A DNA stretch of 64,000 nucleotides from Fusobacterium sp. (GCF_032477075.1 NZ_JAWDXO010000012.1:1-64000); one strand, 5' to 3'. Counted from the stretch's first letter, positions 27,373-36,528 are shown. Translations and numbers: made by a program. The notes: a model not told the origin generated them from the letters alone.

Positions 27373-29283
27373 TTAAACTTCAATAAACATATCCTTATCT
27401 TCTCCACATAATGGACAGATCCATTCCTCAGGAAGAGCTTCAAAAAGAGTTCCTGGTTTTATATCATTTTCTTCATCTCCAACAGCTGGATCGTACTCAT
27501 ACCCACATCCGTTGCAGACATGAAGTTTCCAAGTAGGTTTTTCTTTTTTAGGAATAGCTCTCTTCATTTTTTTCATTGGAGGAGCTTCTTTTTTAGGCTC
27601 TCCATTATCCAATGCAGCTGTAAGTAAAGGAAGTATTTCTTCTACAGTTCCTATTATTCCATAGTCAGCATTTTTAAATATAGGTGCATTTGGATTATTA
27701 TTAATCGCAACTATTGTTGTAGCATCTTTTATTCCTTTTAAGTGTTGCCCTGCTCCAGAAATTCCACAAGCTATATACAGATTTCCATTAAATTTTTGTC
27801 CAGACATTCCAACATAACGATTCAATGGAAGATATCTCAAAGTTTCAGCTACTGGTCTAGATGATCCAATGGCAGCTCCAGCTTGTATAGCTAGTTTTTT
27901 AATAAGTTCCATATTTTCTTTTGGTCCAATTCCTTTTCCAGCACTTACTACACGGTCAGCTTTTGATATAGGAGTATCTAAATCTATCCCTACTGTAAAG
28001 TCATAACCATCAGCTTTTAAAGCTTCTACCAGAGCTTCTACTTTCTCTTTTGCATTTCCTTCTTTTAATATTATATTTTTACGAACACCTGTTGGAAGAC
28101 CTTTTGAAGATGGCTTTTTAGATCCGCCATCACTTTTAGGCATTTTACCAATTAAATGAGAAGCAATAACCACTCTCTGAATTTCATTTGTTCCTTCATA
28201 AATAGTACAAATTTTTGCGTCACGATAAGCACGTTCTACTTCCATTCCTTTAAGATATCCAGTTCCTCCAAAAATTTGCAATGCCTCATTCACAATTTCC
28301 AAGCATACATCAGAAGCATATTGTTTTGCCATAGCAGATTCCATGGCATAATCTTCATGATTTTCCTTTAATTCTGCAGCACTGTATACTAAAAATCTTG
28401 CTGCTCTCAATTTTGTTGCCATATCAGCTAATTTAAATGAAATTACCTGCTGAAAAGCAATAGGTTTTCCAAATTGTTCTCTTTCTTTTGCATATGCAAG
28501 AGCATTTTCAAAAGCACCTTGAGCAATTCCAAGTGCTTGAGAAGCTATCCCTATTCTGCCACCATCCAGTGTGAACATAGCAATTTTAAATCCTTCTCCT
28601 TCTTTCCCTAAAAGGTTTTCTTTTGGCACTTTTACATTATTAAATATCAATTCAGCAGTTGAAGATGAACGAATACCCATCTTATCATAATGATCTCCAA
28701 ATGTGAATCCTTCCCATCCTTTTTCAACTATAAAAGCACTTATTCCTCTAGTTCCTATATCAGGAGTTGTAACTGCAAAAACTATATAAGTTTCTGCTTT
28801 ATCAGCATTTGTTATAAATATTTTTCCACCATTGAGAATATAATAGTCTCCTTCTAATACTGCTGTTGTTTCAGTACCACCAGCATCACTTCCTGCATTT
28901 GGTTCTGTAAGTCCAAAGGCTCCTAATTTTTCTCCCTTTGCCAGTGGTACTAAATATTTTTGTTTTTGTTCCTCAGTTCCATAAGCAAAAATAGGATATG
29001 AACCTAAAGAAACATGAGCTGATAATATTACTCCTGTTCCTCCATCTACTCTTGATAATTCCTCAACAGCAATCGCATAACTAAGTGTATCTAAACCAGC
29101 TCCACCATATTCTTTTGGAAATGGTGTTCCCAATATTCCCATTTCACCTAATTTTTTTACTGCCTCAGTTGGAAATTCATTCTCCTTATCTAACATAAAG
29201 GCTATGGGCTTTACCTCTGTTTCAGCAAATTCTCTGATTTTCATACGCAAATTTTCATGATCTTCTGTTGTTTTAAAAAACAT
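27373..29283 (-). CDS. Acyl-CoA dehydrogenase / EtfA C-domain / rubredoxin fusion
   Basis: 636-residue three-part fusion. Residues 1-380 form a short-chain (butyryl-type) acyl-CoA dehydrogenase with the catalytic Glu in IYEGTNEIQ near 362. Residues about 400-560 match the C-terminal FAD-binding half of electron transfer flavoprotein alpha subunit (VSAGKGIG, GSSRPVAE, YIACGISGAGQH). Residues 590-636 are a complete rubredoxin with VCNGCG and CPLCG. Electrons from the acyl-CoA could pass through the Etf-type FAD to the rubredoxin iron and on to FprA, encoded next. Only half of EtfA is present and no EtfB adjoins, so full electron bifurcation is not expected from this protein alone. AAAAGGAGG precedes the ATG. 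Confidence 0.93.
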   Translation of the reverse strand: MFFKTTEDHENLRMKIREFAETEVKPIAFMLDKENEFPTEAVKKLGEMGILGTPFPKEYGGAGLDTLSYAIAVEELSRVDGGTGVILSAHVSLGSYPIFAYGTEEQKQKYLVPLAKGEKLGAFGLTEPNAGSDAGGTETTAVLEGDYYILNGGKIFITNADKAETYIVFAVTTPDIGTRGISAFIVEKGWEGFTFGDHYDKMGIRSSSTAELIFNNVKVPKENLLGKEGEGFKIAMFTLDGGRIGIASQALGIAQGAFENALAYAKEREQFGKPIAFQQVISFKLADMATKLRAARFLVYSAAELKENHEDYAMESAMAKQYASDVCLEIVNEALQIFGGTGYLKGMEVERAYRDAKICTIYEGTNEIQRVVIASHLIGKMPKSDGGSKKPSSKGLPTGVRKNIILKEGNAKEKVEALVEALKADGYDFTVGIDLDTPISKADRVVSAGKGIGPKENMELIKKLAIQAGAAIGSSRPVAETLRYLPLNRYVGMSGQKFNGNLYIACGISGAGQHLKGIKDATTIVAINNNPNAPIFKNADYGIIGTVEEILPLLTAALDNGEPKKEAPPMKKMKRAIPKKEKPTWKLHVCNGCGYEYDPAVGDEENDIKPGTLFEALPEEWICPLCGEDKDMFIEV

Positions 29284-29366
29284 ATACTGCCTCCTTTTGT
29301 TTTAATATTCCAAGTGACTCTTAAAACTTTTTTATAATGGATACAAAATTAAATTTAATGTTTTTT

Positions 29367-29384
29367 TACTATATATACATAGTA
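29367..29384. promoter_or_regulatory. Palindrome over the -10 of the dehydrogenase-fprA promoter
   Basis: TACTAT (29367-29372) and ATAGTA (29379-29384) form an exact 6-bp inverted repeat spaced by six bases; the right half is the -10 box itself. A repressor bound here would block transcription. The regulator is not identifiable. Confidence 0.45.
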
Positions 29385-29407
29385 TCATTGTGGACTTTTA
29401 ATGTCAA
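29379..29407 (-). promoter_or_regulatory. Promoter of the acyl-CoA dehydrogenase fusion and fprA
   Basis: Perfect TTGACA (29407-29402), 17-base spacer, TACTAT (29384-29379). Predicted transcription start near 29372, giving a leader of about 90 bases. Confidence 0.8.
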
Positions 29408-29590
29408 CTATAATTTTTGTTTTTTATTGGTGAATTTTTATTTTAAATAGAACAATTTATAATGAATTTTATTATTTTTTATTAAAATTTTCAAAAAATC
29501 TAAAAAAATTTTCTTTAGTATATGTTATTATAAAATTATTCGATCAATTTCTTCTATTTCATTTTTTATTTATAATTTTTTTATAACAAT

Positions 29591-29623
29591 AAAAAAGCAG
29601 CTCTGTAAAGTTCAAAGCTGCTT
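29591..29623 (-). terminator. nhaC terminator
   Basis: On the minus strand AAGCAGCT (29623-29616) pairs with AGCTGCTT (29602-29595), followed by a T-run. Confidence 0.8.
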
Positions 29624-29637
29624 AAAATCAATTATTT

Positions 29638-31077
29638 TTACTTACTGAAAAGATTAAATATAATTCTTTCCTTCTTAATTTTTATTTCTTTTTTACTTTT
29701 ATTTTCAAGTTTACTTGTTCCTATTTCTGTTATATTAAAAAATAAATTTACAGCTAATAAAGCTATTGGAAAAAATAGATAAGGTATTACTTTTACCATA
29801 TCCACACCTAAAGTTCCTGCTATAAATATTCCAGGTACACTCCATGGAACAAGAGTTATTCCCACTGTTCCAGTTGCTTCTACTATTCTTGTTATATTTT
29901 TATTTTTTAAATTAAACTTTTCAAAAAGTGGGAGAAAAATAGATATTGGAAGAATAATTGCCAGAAGTTGTGCTCCTGTTACAAAACCTACTCCAAAAGA
30001 AACTAAAAATACAGTTACTGTAAGTTGTCTGGAATTCTTTATTCCTGACTGTATCTTACTCAAGAGATTATCAAAAGAATGGCATTCATTTATTATTCCA
30101 ATAAGGCATCCTATAAATATTATAATTATTACAGTTCCACTTACCTCATTCATTCCTCCTCTAGCAAACAATTTTGTTACTGAAGGATCATTAAACTTTT
30201 GATTTACTCCTAATATTGTGCTTCTCATTATATCTACAGTTTTGAAGTTTTGAAATATAAAGCTACTCAATACTCCCATTATTACTGAAGAAAAAAGAAC
30301 TATATTTGATGGTATTCTTTTTACTCCCAAAATTATGACAATAAGAGGAACTAAAAGAAGTACCGGAGTTATATTAAATACTGTTTCCAGTTCTGTTAAA
30401 AATCCATTTATGTTTTCTAAGTTTATATTCTCCACTACTATATTATTTCCAACTATTGTAAATCCTATTATAGCAATAATAAAGGCTGGTATTGTATCCA
30501 TAAGCATATACTGTATATGTTCAAAAAGATCTGTTTTTCCAAGTGCAGCAGATATATTTGTTGTATCTGAAAGTGGTGACATTTTATCTCCTAAAAAAGC
30601 TCCTGATACTATTGCTCCCGCTGTAATCTCAAGAGGTATCCCAACTTGTTTAGCTATTATTATAAATGATACTCCAATTGTTCCTATAGATGTGAAAGAT
30701 GTTCCTGTTATAACCGCTACAGCTCCAGTCATAGCCATAACAATTGGAACAAAAAATCTAAAATCTATTATTTTAAAACCCCAATAGACCATAGATGGAA
30801 TTATTCCTCCTATTATCCAGCTGCTTACAATAAGTCCTACCAAAATAACTGTAAGGAGTGCTGGAAATACTCTTTTTACACCACTTCCCATTGCTTCTTC
30901 AATATTCTTAAGAGTTTCCCCTCTCATAAAGGCTATTGTTCCTGATACTACTACTCCTGCAAGTATAGGAGGAACCACACCTGTTCTCCATTGAAGTATC
31001 GATATCTCTCCAAATACTATAATAAAAATTATTGGAAGAATATCCATAATCAAACTTTTTTTAATCTTTTCTCTCAT
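29638..31077 (-). CDS. nhaC: NhaC family sodium/proton antiporter
   Basis: Membrane antiporter of about 479 residues with 11-12 hydrophobic segments. Family features include the loop ITGTSFTSIGTIG and the GAFLGDKMSPLSDTTN stretch near residue 165, characteristic of NhaC proteins. It may exchange Na+ for protons or a carboxylate such as malate or lactate; NhaC members vary and the substrate cannot be read. The frame opens at 31083, but GAGGAG is only two bases from that ATG and eight from the ATG at 31077, which I prefer. It is preceded by its own promoter and a terminator placed just before the ribosome binding site (31101-31135). Confidence 0.88.
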   Translation of the reverse strand: MREKIKKSLIMDILPIIFIIVFGEISILQWRTGVVPPILAGVVVSGTIAFMRGETLKNIEEAMGSGVKRVFPALLTVILVGLIVSSWIIGGIIPSMVYWGFKIIDFRFFVPIVMAMTGAVAVITGTSFTSIGTIGVSFIIIAKQVGIPLEITAGAIVSGAFLGDKMSPLSDTTNISAALGKTDLFEHIQYMLMDTIPAFIIAIIGFTIVGNNIVVENINLENINGFLTELETVFNITPVLLLVPLIVIILGVKRIPSNIVLFSSVIMGVLSSFIFQNFKTVDIMRSTILGVNQKFNDPSVTKLFARGGMNEVSGTVIIIIFIGCLIGIINECHSFDNLLSKIQSGIKNSRQLTVTVFLVSFGVGFVTGAQLLAIILPISIFLPLFEKFNLKNKNITRIVEATGTVGITLVPWSVPGIFIAGTLGVDMVKVIPYLFFPIALLAVNLFFNITEIGTSKLENKSKKEIKIKKERIIFNLFSK

Positions 31078-31100
31078 TTTCATCTCTCCTCTTTCTGCAT

Positions 31101-31135
31101 AAAAAAAGCCTTCTTACATAAAATTGTAAAAAGGC
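31101..31135 (-). terminator. Terminator abutting the nhaC ribosome binding site (leader attenuator candidate)
   Basis: On the minus strand GCCTTTTTAC pairs with GTAAGAAGGC around an AT-rich loop, followed by seven T. It lies between the nhaC promoter (31279-31307) and the nhaC start, with only about 17 bases left before the ATG. There is no room for another promoter after it. Confidence 0.8.
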
Positions 31136-31200
31136 AAAATAATACAAAAAGACATTTCCTAAAAAGGAGATTTTTAATATATTACTAAATTAATTATTTT

Positions 31201-31269
31201 CCTATACTACAATTCTACTATTCTACATAATTTTACTTTTTCACTGCTTCTACTGTTCTACTGTATTAC
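31201..31269 (-). promoter_or_regulatory. Periodic UAG-repeat array in the nhaC leader
   Basis: On the minus strand eight GUA/GUG-beginning units follow one another at 8, 8, 9, 8, 10, 8 and 8 bases. Five are exact GTAG: at 31261, 31253, 31226, 31218 and 31210 (first base). One more UAG ends the array. UAG or (G/U)AG triplet arrays are the binding sites of RNA antitermination and attenuation proteins such as HutP and TRAP, though their usual spacing differs (7 and 5-6 bases). Confidence 0.5.
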
Positions 31270-31278
31270 TTCCTTATG

Positions 31279-31307
31279 ATTATAATTAATTTAATCTATT
31301 TTGTCAA
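31279..31307 (-). promoter_or_regulatory. nhaC promoter
   Basis: Perfect TTGACA (31307-31302), 17-base spacer and perfect TATAAT (31284-31279). It starts just after the stop codon of the NSS transporter. Predicted transcription start near 31272. Confidence 0.85.
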
Positions 31308-31312
31308 GACCC

Positions 31313-32626
31313 TTATCCTATACTTCCATAAATAAGTCCTAAAATTATTATTACTATTGTTCCTGGAATAAATATATATCTCCCAAACCATAATATTATA
31401 TTTCCACTTTTAAAATTACTTCCTTTGTTGATTTCAGCCACTACTTTATTTTTATCTATACAATAAAAGTAAATTCCTAGAGATATAACTGCTCCTAATG
31501 GAATAAGAATAACTGAAACAAAATCAGCAAATTTTCCAAAATAATTCATATTTAAGTCCAAAAGCAATCCTATAATCAAAGCTATAAACCCTACTATTAC
31601 AGCAGATTTTTTTCTTGAAAAACTAAATTTATTCATAAATGATTCTACTGGTACTTCCAGTTGATTAATGGCAGATGAGAGAGCAGCAAATATAATACTT
31701 AAGAAAAATATTCCTCCAAGTAACCTTCCTCCTGGAATCTGTGAAAAAATTGCTGGTATTGTTATAAATAAAAGTGAAGGTCCTGCTCCTGCATCCAATC
31801 CAAAAGCAAAAGCTGCTGGTATTATTATAAATCCAGCCATGAGAGCTGCTATTGTATCGAGAAAACAAGTCTGAATTACACTTTCAAATATATTTACATC
31901 ATCTCCAAGATAACTTCCATATACCAAGAGTGCTGATCCACTCAATCCAACTGTAAAAAATGCCTGTCCTAATGCCATTATCCATGTCATTGGCTCTTTA
32001 AGCATATTCCAATTAGGCTGAAGAAGAAAATTAACTCCAGATACAGCATTTGGCAAAGTCAGTGATCTTATCATAAGTCCTAAAAATATTACAAACATTA
32101 AAGGCATTATTATTTTATTTATCTTTTCTATCCCTTTTACAACTCCAAAAGATATAACTGTTACACTAAAGATTATTCCCACTATATGCCATGGAATAGA
32201 AGCTCTCTGTCCTGCAAGTTGACCAAAATACTCTCCATACTCAACATGATTTATAGTTCCAGTTAGATATGAAAAAAAGTATCTTATTACCCAACCAAAA
32301 ACTATAACATAAAATATAAATACTCCTGTAACTGATACTATAGGAACTACTGAAAGATATTTTTTAAAAGGTATTTTAGTATTTTTTATTACCTCAGGTA
32401 AACCAAATATTCCTTTTTTCATCATTCTTCCAAAGGATATTTCTCCTACAAGACCAACTACTGCAAATAATGCAATAAATATGAAATATGGTATAAGAAA
32501 TGCTGCTCCTCCATATTTTCCTAATTTCCAAGAAAATAACCATATATTCCCAAGTCCAATAGCTGCTCCAACACATGAAAGCATGAATCCTATTTTTCCT
32601 GTAAAACTTTCTCTTTTTTCACTCAT
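31313..32626 (-). CDS. Sodium-dependent transporter, NSS family
   Basis: Membrane symporter of the neurotransmitter:sodium symporter family (bacterial LeuT/MhsT/TnaT type), about 437 residues and 11 hydrophobic segments. The N-terminal hallmark is seen in GFMLSCVGAAIGLGNIWLF, with the unwound TM1 region that binds Na+ and the amino acid. The substrate is probably an amino acid. The frame opens at 32638, but GGGGG lies six bases before the ATG at 32626, which I prefer. The proS terminator is only about 20 bases upstream, so the gene may depend on readthrough or on a promoter inside the end of proS. Confidence 0.88.
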   Translation of the reverse strand: MSEKRESFTGKIGFMLSCVGAAIGLGNIWLFSWKLGKYGGAAFLIPYFIFIALFAVVGLVGEISFGRMMKKGIFGLPEVIKNTKIPFKKYLSVVPIVSVTGVFIFYVIVFGWVIRYFFSYLTGTINHVEYGEYFGQLAGQRASIPWHIVGIIFSVTVISFGVVKGIEKINKIIMPLMFVIFLGLMIRSLTLPNAVSGVNFLLQPNWNMLKEPMTWIMALGQAFFTVGLSGSALLVYGSYLGDDVNIFESVIQTCFLDTIAALMAGFIIIPAAFAFGLDAGAGPSLLFITIPAIFSQIPGGRLLGGIFFLSIIFAALSSAINQLEVPVESFMNKFSFSRKKSAVIVGFIALIIGLLLDLNMNYFGKFADFVSVILIPLGAVISLGIYFYCIDKNKVVAEINKGSNFKSGNIILWFGRYIFIPGTIVIIILGLIYGSIG

Positions 32627-32648
32627 AATATCCCCCATTAAAATAATT

Positions 32649-32684
32649 AAAAAAGAGGCAGGTCGAAAAATTCATCTGCCTCTT
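32649..32684 (-). terminator. proS terminator
   Basis: On the minus strand AAGAGGCAG (32684-32676) pairs with CTGCCTCTT (32661-32653), followed by a T-run. It stands directly before the NSS transporter gene. Confidence 0.8.
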
Positions 32685-32698
32685 CAACTTTATTGCAA

Positions 32699-34408
32699 TT
32701 AATATTTTTTCATAAGTTCTCTCACCGTTGAAACTACATTATCCTTAGATATTTCAATAGTTTCTCCTGTTCTTCTAATCTTAAGTTCCACAATTCCTTC
32801 TCCAGCTTTTTTACCAGAAACAACTTTAAATGGAAATCCAATAAGATCTGCATCTTTAAATTTAAATCCAGGTCTTTCATCTCTGTCATCTATCATAGAT
32901 TCTATTCCATCATTTAAAAGAGCTTCATATATTTCTTCAGCTACCTTTACCTGCTCTTCATTTTTTATATTAGCAGGAATAACATCAACAATATATGGTG
33001 CCAAAGCAGTAGGCCAAATAATTCCAAATTCATCATTGTTCTGTTCTATTGTAGAAGCGAGAGTTCTTGATATTCCTATTCCATAACATCCCATAACCAT
33101 AACTTTACTTTCACCTTTATCATCAAGGAAAGTTGCATTCATAGCTTTTGAATATTTATCTCCAAGTTTAAAAATATGTCCTACTTCTATCCCTCTTGCA
33201 CTATGAAGTTTTCCTCCACATCTTTCACATGTTTCTCCTGCTTTTACAGTTTTTATATCTGCAACTATATCAGCTTTATAATCTCTTCCATAATTTACAT
33301 TTATGTAGTGAGTATCAAGATTATTTCCTCCAGCAGTATGATTATTGATTTCAGTTACAGCAGTATCTGCAACTACTTTTATATTTTCTATTTTTATTCC
33401 ATATGGTCCAATAAATCCTTTTATAAACCCATAATTTTCAATTTCTTCATCTGTAAGAAGAACTACATCTACAGCATTGATTACATTTTTAAGCTTAGTT
33501 TCATTTACTTCATAATCACCTCTTATGAGAACCATATACACTTGATCATTCCCCATATCTCTATACATCATAGCTTTTACAGTTTTACTGTAAGGAATAT
33601 TAAGAAATTGAACTATATCATGTATCTTAGACACATTTGGAGTATCTATCAATTCTGCATTTTTTATCTCTTCTTTTGGGGCTGCTTCTACATTGCTTAC
33701 AGCAGTTTCCACATTTGCTGCATATGAACAAGAATCACAGTATATGATTTCATCTTCTCCTGAATCTGCTAATACATGAAACTCTTGAGAACCACTTCCT
33801 CCTATTGCTCCTGAATCTGCTTCTACTGGTCTGAATTTAAGCCCACACCTTGAAAATATTCTTGAATAGGTATCTCTCATATTTAAAAATTCTTCATCTA
33901 ATGACTCAGCTGTTGCATGAAAAGAGTATCCATCTTTCATGACAAATTCTCTTCCTCTCATAAGTCCAAATCTTGGTCTTATTTCATCTCTAAATTTAGT
34001 TTGAATTTGATAAAGACTTAATGGCAATGCTTTATATGAAGATATATCATTTCTTATCAGGTCTGTTACAACTTCTTCATGAGTTGGTCCTAATACAAAA
34101 TCTCTTTTATTTCTATCTTGAAGCTTCATCATTAAAGGTCCCATTACATCCCATCTTCCACTTTCTTTCCATAATTCAGCTGGTTGAAGTACTGGCATCA
34201 ATATTTCCTGTGATCCTGCTCTATTCATTTCTTCTCTTACTATATTTTCCACTTTTCTTAAAGCTTTATATCCTAATGGTAAATATGTATAAACTCCACT
34301 TGTAAGTTTTTTTATCATACCTGCTCTCAATAGAAGTTTATGACTTGCTGTTTCTGCTTCTTTTGGAGTTTCCTTAAGTGTTTTTATATAACTCTTACTA
34401 AATCTCAT
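32699..34408 (-). CDS. proS: Prolyl-tRNA synthetase
   Basis: 569-residue class II aminoacyl-tRNA synthetase that charges tRNA-Pro, of the bacterial type with an editing (INS) domain between motifs 2 and 3. Motif 2-like FRDEIRPRFGLMRGREF is near residue 138-154, the editing insertion spans roughly 225-400, motif 3 GCYGIGISR is near 443, and the C-terminal anticodon-binding domain closes the protein. Length is normal. GGAGGG precedes the ATG. It follows recG by 59 bases with no terminator between, so the two are probably co-transcribed. Confidence 0.96.
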   Translation of the reverse strand: MRFSKSYIKTLKETPKEAETASHKLLLRAGMIKKLTSGVYTYLPLGYKALRKVENIVREEMNRAGSQEILMPVLQPAELWKESGRWDVMGPLMMKLQDRNKRDFVLGPTHEEVVTDLIRNDISSYKALPLSLYQIQTKFRDEIRPRFGLMRGREFVMKDGYSFHATAESLDEEFLNMRDTYSRIFSRCGLKFRPVEADSGAIGGSGSQEFHVLADSGEDEIIYCDSCSYAANVETAVSNVEAAPKEEIKNAELIDTPNVSKIHDIVQFLNIPYSKTVKAMMYRDMGNDQVYMVLIRGDYEVNETKLKNVINAVDVVLLTDEEIENYGFIKGFIGPYGIKIENIKVVADTAVTEINNHTAGGNNLDTHYINVNYGRDYKADIVADIKTVKAGETCERCGGKLHSARGIEVGHIFKLGDKYSKAMNATFLDDKGESKVMVMGCYGIGISRTLASTIEQNNDEFGIIWPTALAPYIVDVIPANIKNEEQVKVAEEIYEALLNDGIESMIDDRDERPGFKFKDADLIGFPFKVVSGKKAGEGIVELKIRRTGETIEISKDNVVSTVRELMKKY

Positions 34409-34467
34409 TTTACCCTCCGAATTTTCTATAATTTACTCTATATTCTATCATATTTTAATTTTTTTTT

Positions 34468-36528
34468 CTAATTTTCTTTAAACTTTTCTTCAATGTCATA
34501 TTTCAGATATCTATTTTTTATTATTCCCTTGTTTTCTTTGAGATAATCTGTACAGATATCCTTCACAAGCTTGATAGTTTTTACATCATGAACTATGTCT
34601 GTAAATTTAAGATCACTAAATCCACTTTGTTTTGTTCCAAATATCTCTCCTGATTTTCTAAGTTTTAAATCTTCTTCTGCTATCTTAAATCCATCCTGTG
34701 TCTCTTCCATTACTTGAAGTCTGGATTTAGATACTGCATTATCTGTTCTTGATACTAGAAAACAGTAAGATTGATATTCTCCTCTTCCTACTCTTCCTCT
34801 TAATTGATGAAGAGCAGAAAGTCCAAATCTTTCAGCATTATTTATTACCATAACTGTAGCATTTGGCACATCTACTCCGACTTCAATAACAGTAGTAGAT
34901 ACCATAATATCCAGTTCCTTGTTTTTAAAACTGCTCATTATTTCATCTTTATCGGCGTTCTTCATTCTTCCATGAAGTACTCCTATTCTATAATCAGGAA
35001 GATATTTGTTCACTTCTTCAAGAAGTTCCTCTGTAGATTTAGCTGCTAGTTTTTCACTTTCCTCTATAAGAGGTGCTACAAAATATGCCTGTCTTCCTTG
35101 AGATAATTTTTTCCCAATAAATTCATACATAGTCTTTGTTTCATCTATTGTAGCTATCCACTTAGTTTTTATAGGTTTTCTTCCTGGAGGAAGCTCATCT
35201 ATTACTGATACATCTAAATCCCCGTAAATACTCAATGCCAATGATCTTGGAATTGGTGTCGCACTCATTACTACTAAATTAGCGAGAACTCCCTTATCTC
35301 TCAATAGTTTTCTTTGTACTACACCAAATCTATGCTGTTCATCTATTATTATTAGACCAAGCCTTTCAAATTCTACATTTTCTTCTATAAGAGCATGAGT
35401 TCCTATTACTATATCAACTTCTCCCTCTTTTATTGAATCCAGAAGTTTCTGTTTAACTTTCCCTTTAAAACTTCCTGTAAGAAGTTCCACTTTTACTCCA
35501 AGTTTTTCAAATTTATCTTTTACAGAAAGATAATGCTGTACTGCAAGTATCTCTGTTGGTGCCATTAATACTCCCTGATATGAATTTTCTACCATGTAAA
35601 GCAAAAGAACCATAGATACTATTGTTTTTCCACTTCCTACATCTCCCTGTATAAGTCTGTTTATTATTCTTCCATTAGAAAGATCTCTGTATATTTCTGT
35701 TATGACTTTTTTTTGCGCTTTTGTCAGAGAAAAAGTTAACTTTTCAAGATATTCTTTTACTAAGGTTTTTTTATCCTCAAGTTCATATTTACTTGTATTC
35801 CGGCTATCCATTTCGAATCTTTTCTGAAGGATTCCCATTTCTAAAACTAATAGTTCTTCTATAGCAAATCTTCTTTTTGCCTCTTCAAGATTTTTGCTAT
35901 TAGTTGGAAAATGTATTTCCTTCATTGCATGTTCTCGATCCATTACTTTATATTTTTTCAATATCTCCTCTGGAATATTTTCCTGAAAAATATATAATTT
36001 ACTTTTCACAGCTTCTTTCATCAATTTTCGAAGAGTATTCTGTGGCATTTCTTTGCTTGTACTATATATGGGAAGTATTTCTCCTGCTTCAAGTTTCTGC
36101 TGATTACTTCCTAATTTGAATTCTGGATTTACCAGCTGATATATATAACCTCTTTTTATCTGACCAATGAATATATATTCCTCTCCTATCTTTAAAGTTT
36201 TTCTGAGATAGGGCATTTGAAACCATACCAGTTCTATTATCCCTGTATTGTCGGTAGCTGTTGCCTTGACCATCTTCAGCCCCGACCTAGTGGGGGGTGC
36301 ACTCACAGTAAGAAGAGTTGCTTTGAGAACTACATATTCATCTCCACGAAGATCTCCTATTTTCATGATATTAGTTCTGTCATCATATGCTCTTGGGAAA
36401 TAGTAAAATAAATCATACAAAGATTTTATTCCCAGTCTTTTCAGCTTATTTGTATTTTTTTCATCGAAATACTTTATTTCAGCATCTTCTATAGGCTGAT
36501 ACATATCTCTGTACTCTTCTTTTTTCAT
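34468..36528 (-). CDS. recG: ATP-dependent DNA helicase RecG
   Basis: 686-residue helicase that reverses stalled replication forks and branch-migrates recombination intermediates. The N-terminal wedge domain with its OB fold runs to about residue 240. Helicase motifs follow: GDVGSGKT near 294, IIDEQHRFG near 400, SATPIPRS, and the C-terminal QLRGRVGRG. Length and order are normal. AGGAGGGA precedes the ATG. A short patch within the wedge domain (36279-36300) has GC-rich codons that stand out in this genome. Confident identification. Confidence 0.96.
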   Translation of the reverse strand: MKKEEYRDMYQPIEDAEIKYFDEKNTNKLKRLGIKSLYDLFYYFPRAYDDRTNIMKIGDLRGDEYVVLKATLLTVSAPPTRSGLKMVKATATDNTGIIELVWFQMPYLRKTLKIGEEYIFIGQIKRGYIYQLVNPEFKLGSNQQKLEAGEILPIYSTSKEMPQNTLRKLMKEAVKSKLYIFQENIPEEILKKYKVMDREHAMKEIHFPTNSKNLEEAKRRFAIEELLVLEMGILQKRFEMDSRNTSKYELEDKKTLVKEYLEKLTFSLTKAQKKVITEIYRDLSNGRIINRLIQGDVGSGKTIVSMVLLLYMVENSYQGVLMAPTEILAVQHYLSVKDKFEKLGVKVELLTGSFKGKVKQKLLDSIKEGEVDIVIGTHALIEENVEFERLGLIIIDEQHRFGVVQRKLLRDKGVLANLVVMSATPIPRSLALSIYGDLDVSVIDELPPGRKPIKTKWIATIDETKTMYEFIGKKLSQGRQAYFVAPLIEESEKLAAKSTEELLEEVNKYLPDYRIGVLHGRMKNADKDEIMSSFKNKELDIMVSTTVIEVGVDVPNATVMVINNAERFGLSALHQLRGRVGRGEYQSYCFLVSRTDNAVSKSRLQVMEETQDGFKIAEEDLKLRKSGEIFGTKQSGFSDLKFTDIVHDVKTIKLVKDICTDYLKENKGIIKNRYLKYDIEEKFKEN

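Larger units (their letters stand above)
29284..29637. other. Intergenic region upstream of the acyl-CoA dehydrogenase fusion
   Basis: Contains the promoter (29379-29407) and its palindrome (29367-29384), a plain AT-rich stretch (about 29410-29585), and the nhaC terminator (29591-29623). I see no gene in it. Confidence 0.6.

Noticed and set aside
30335..30787. 150-codon plus-strand frame opposite nhaC
   Set aside because: Shadow frame of the membrane-protein gene; no ribosome binding site and no recognisable motif.
33176..33727. Long plus-strand frame of 183 codons opposite proS
   Set aside because: It is antisense to a certain gene, with repetitive Tyr/Ser/Ile composition typical of the shadow of an AT-rich gene, and has no ribosome binding site.
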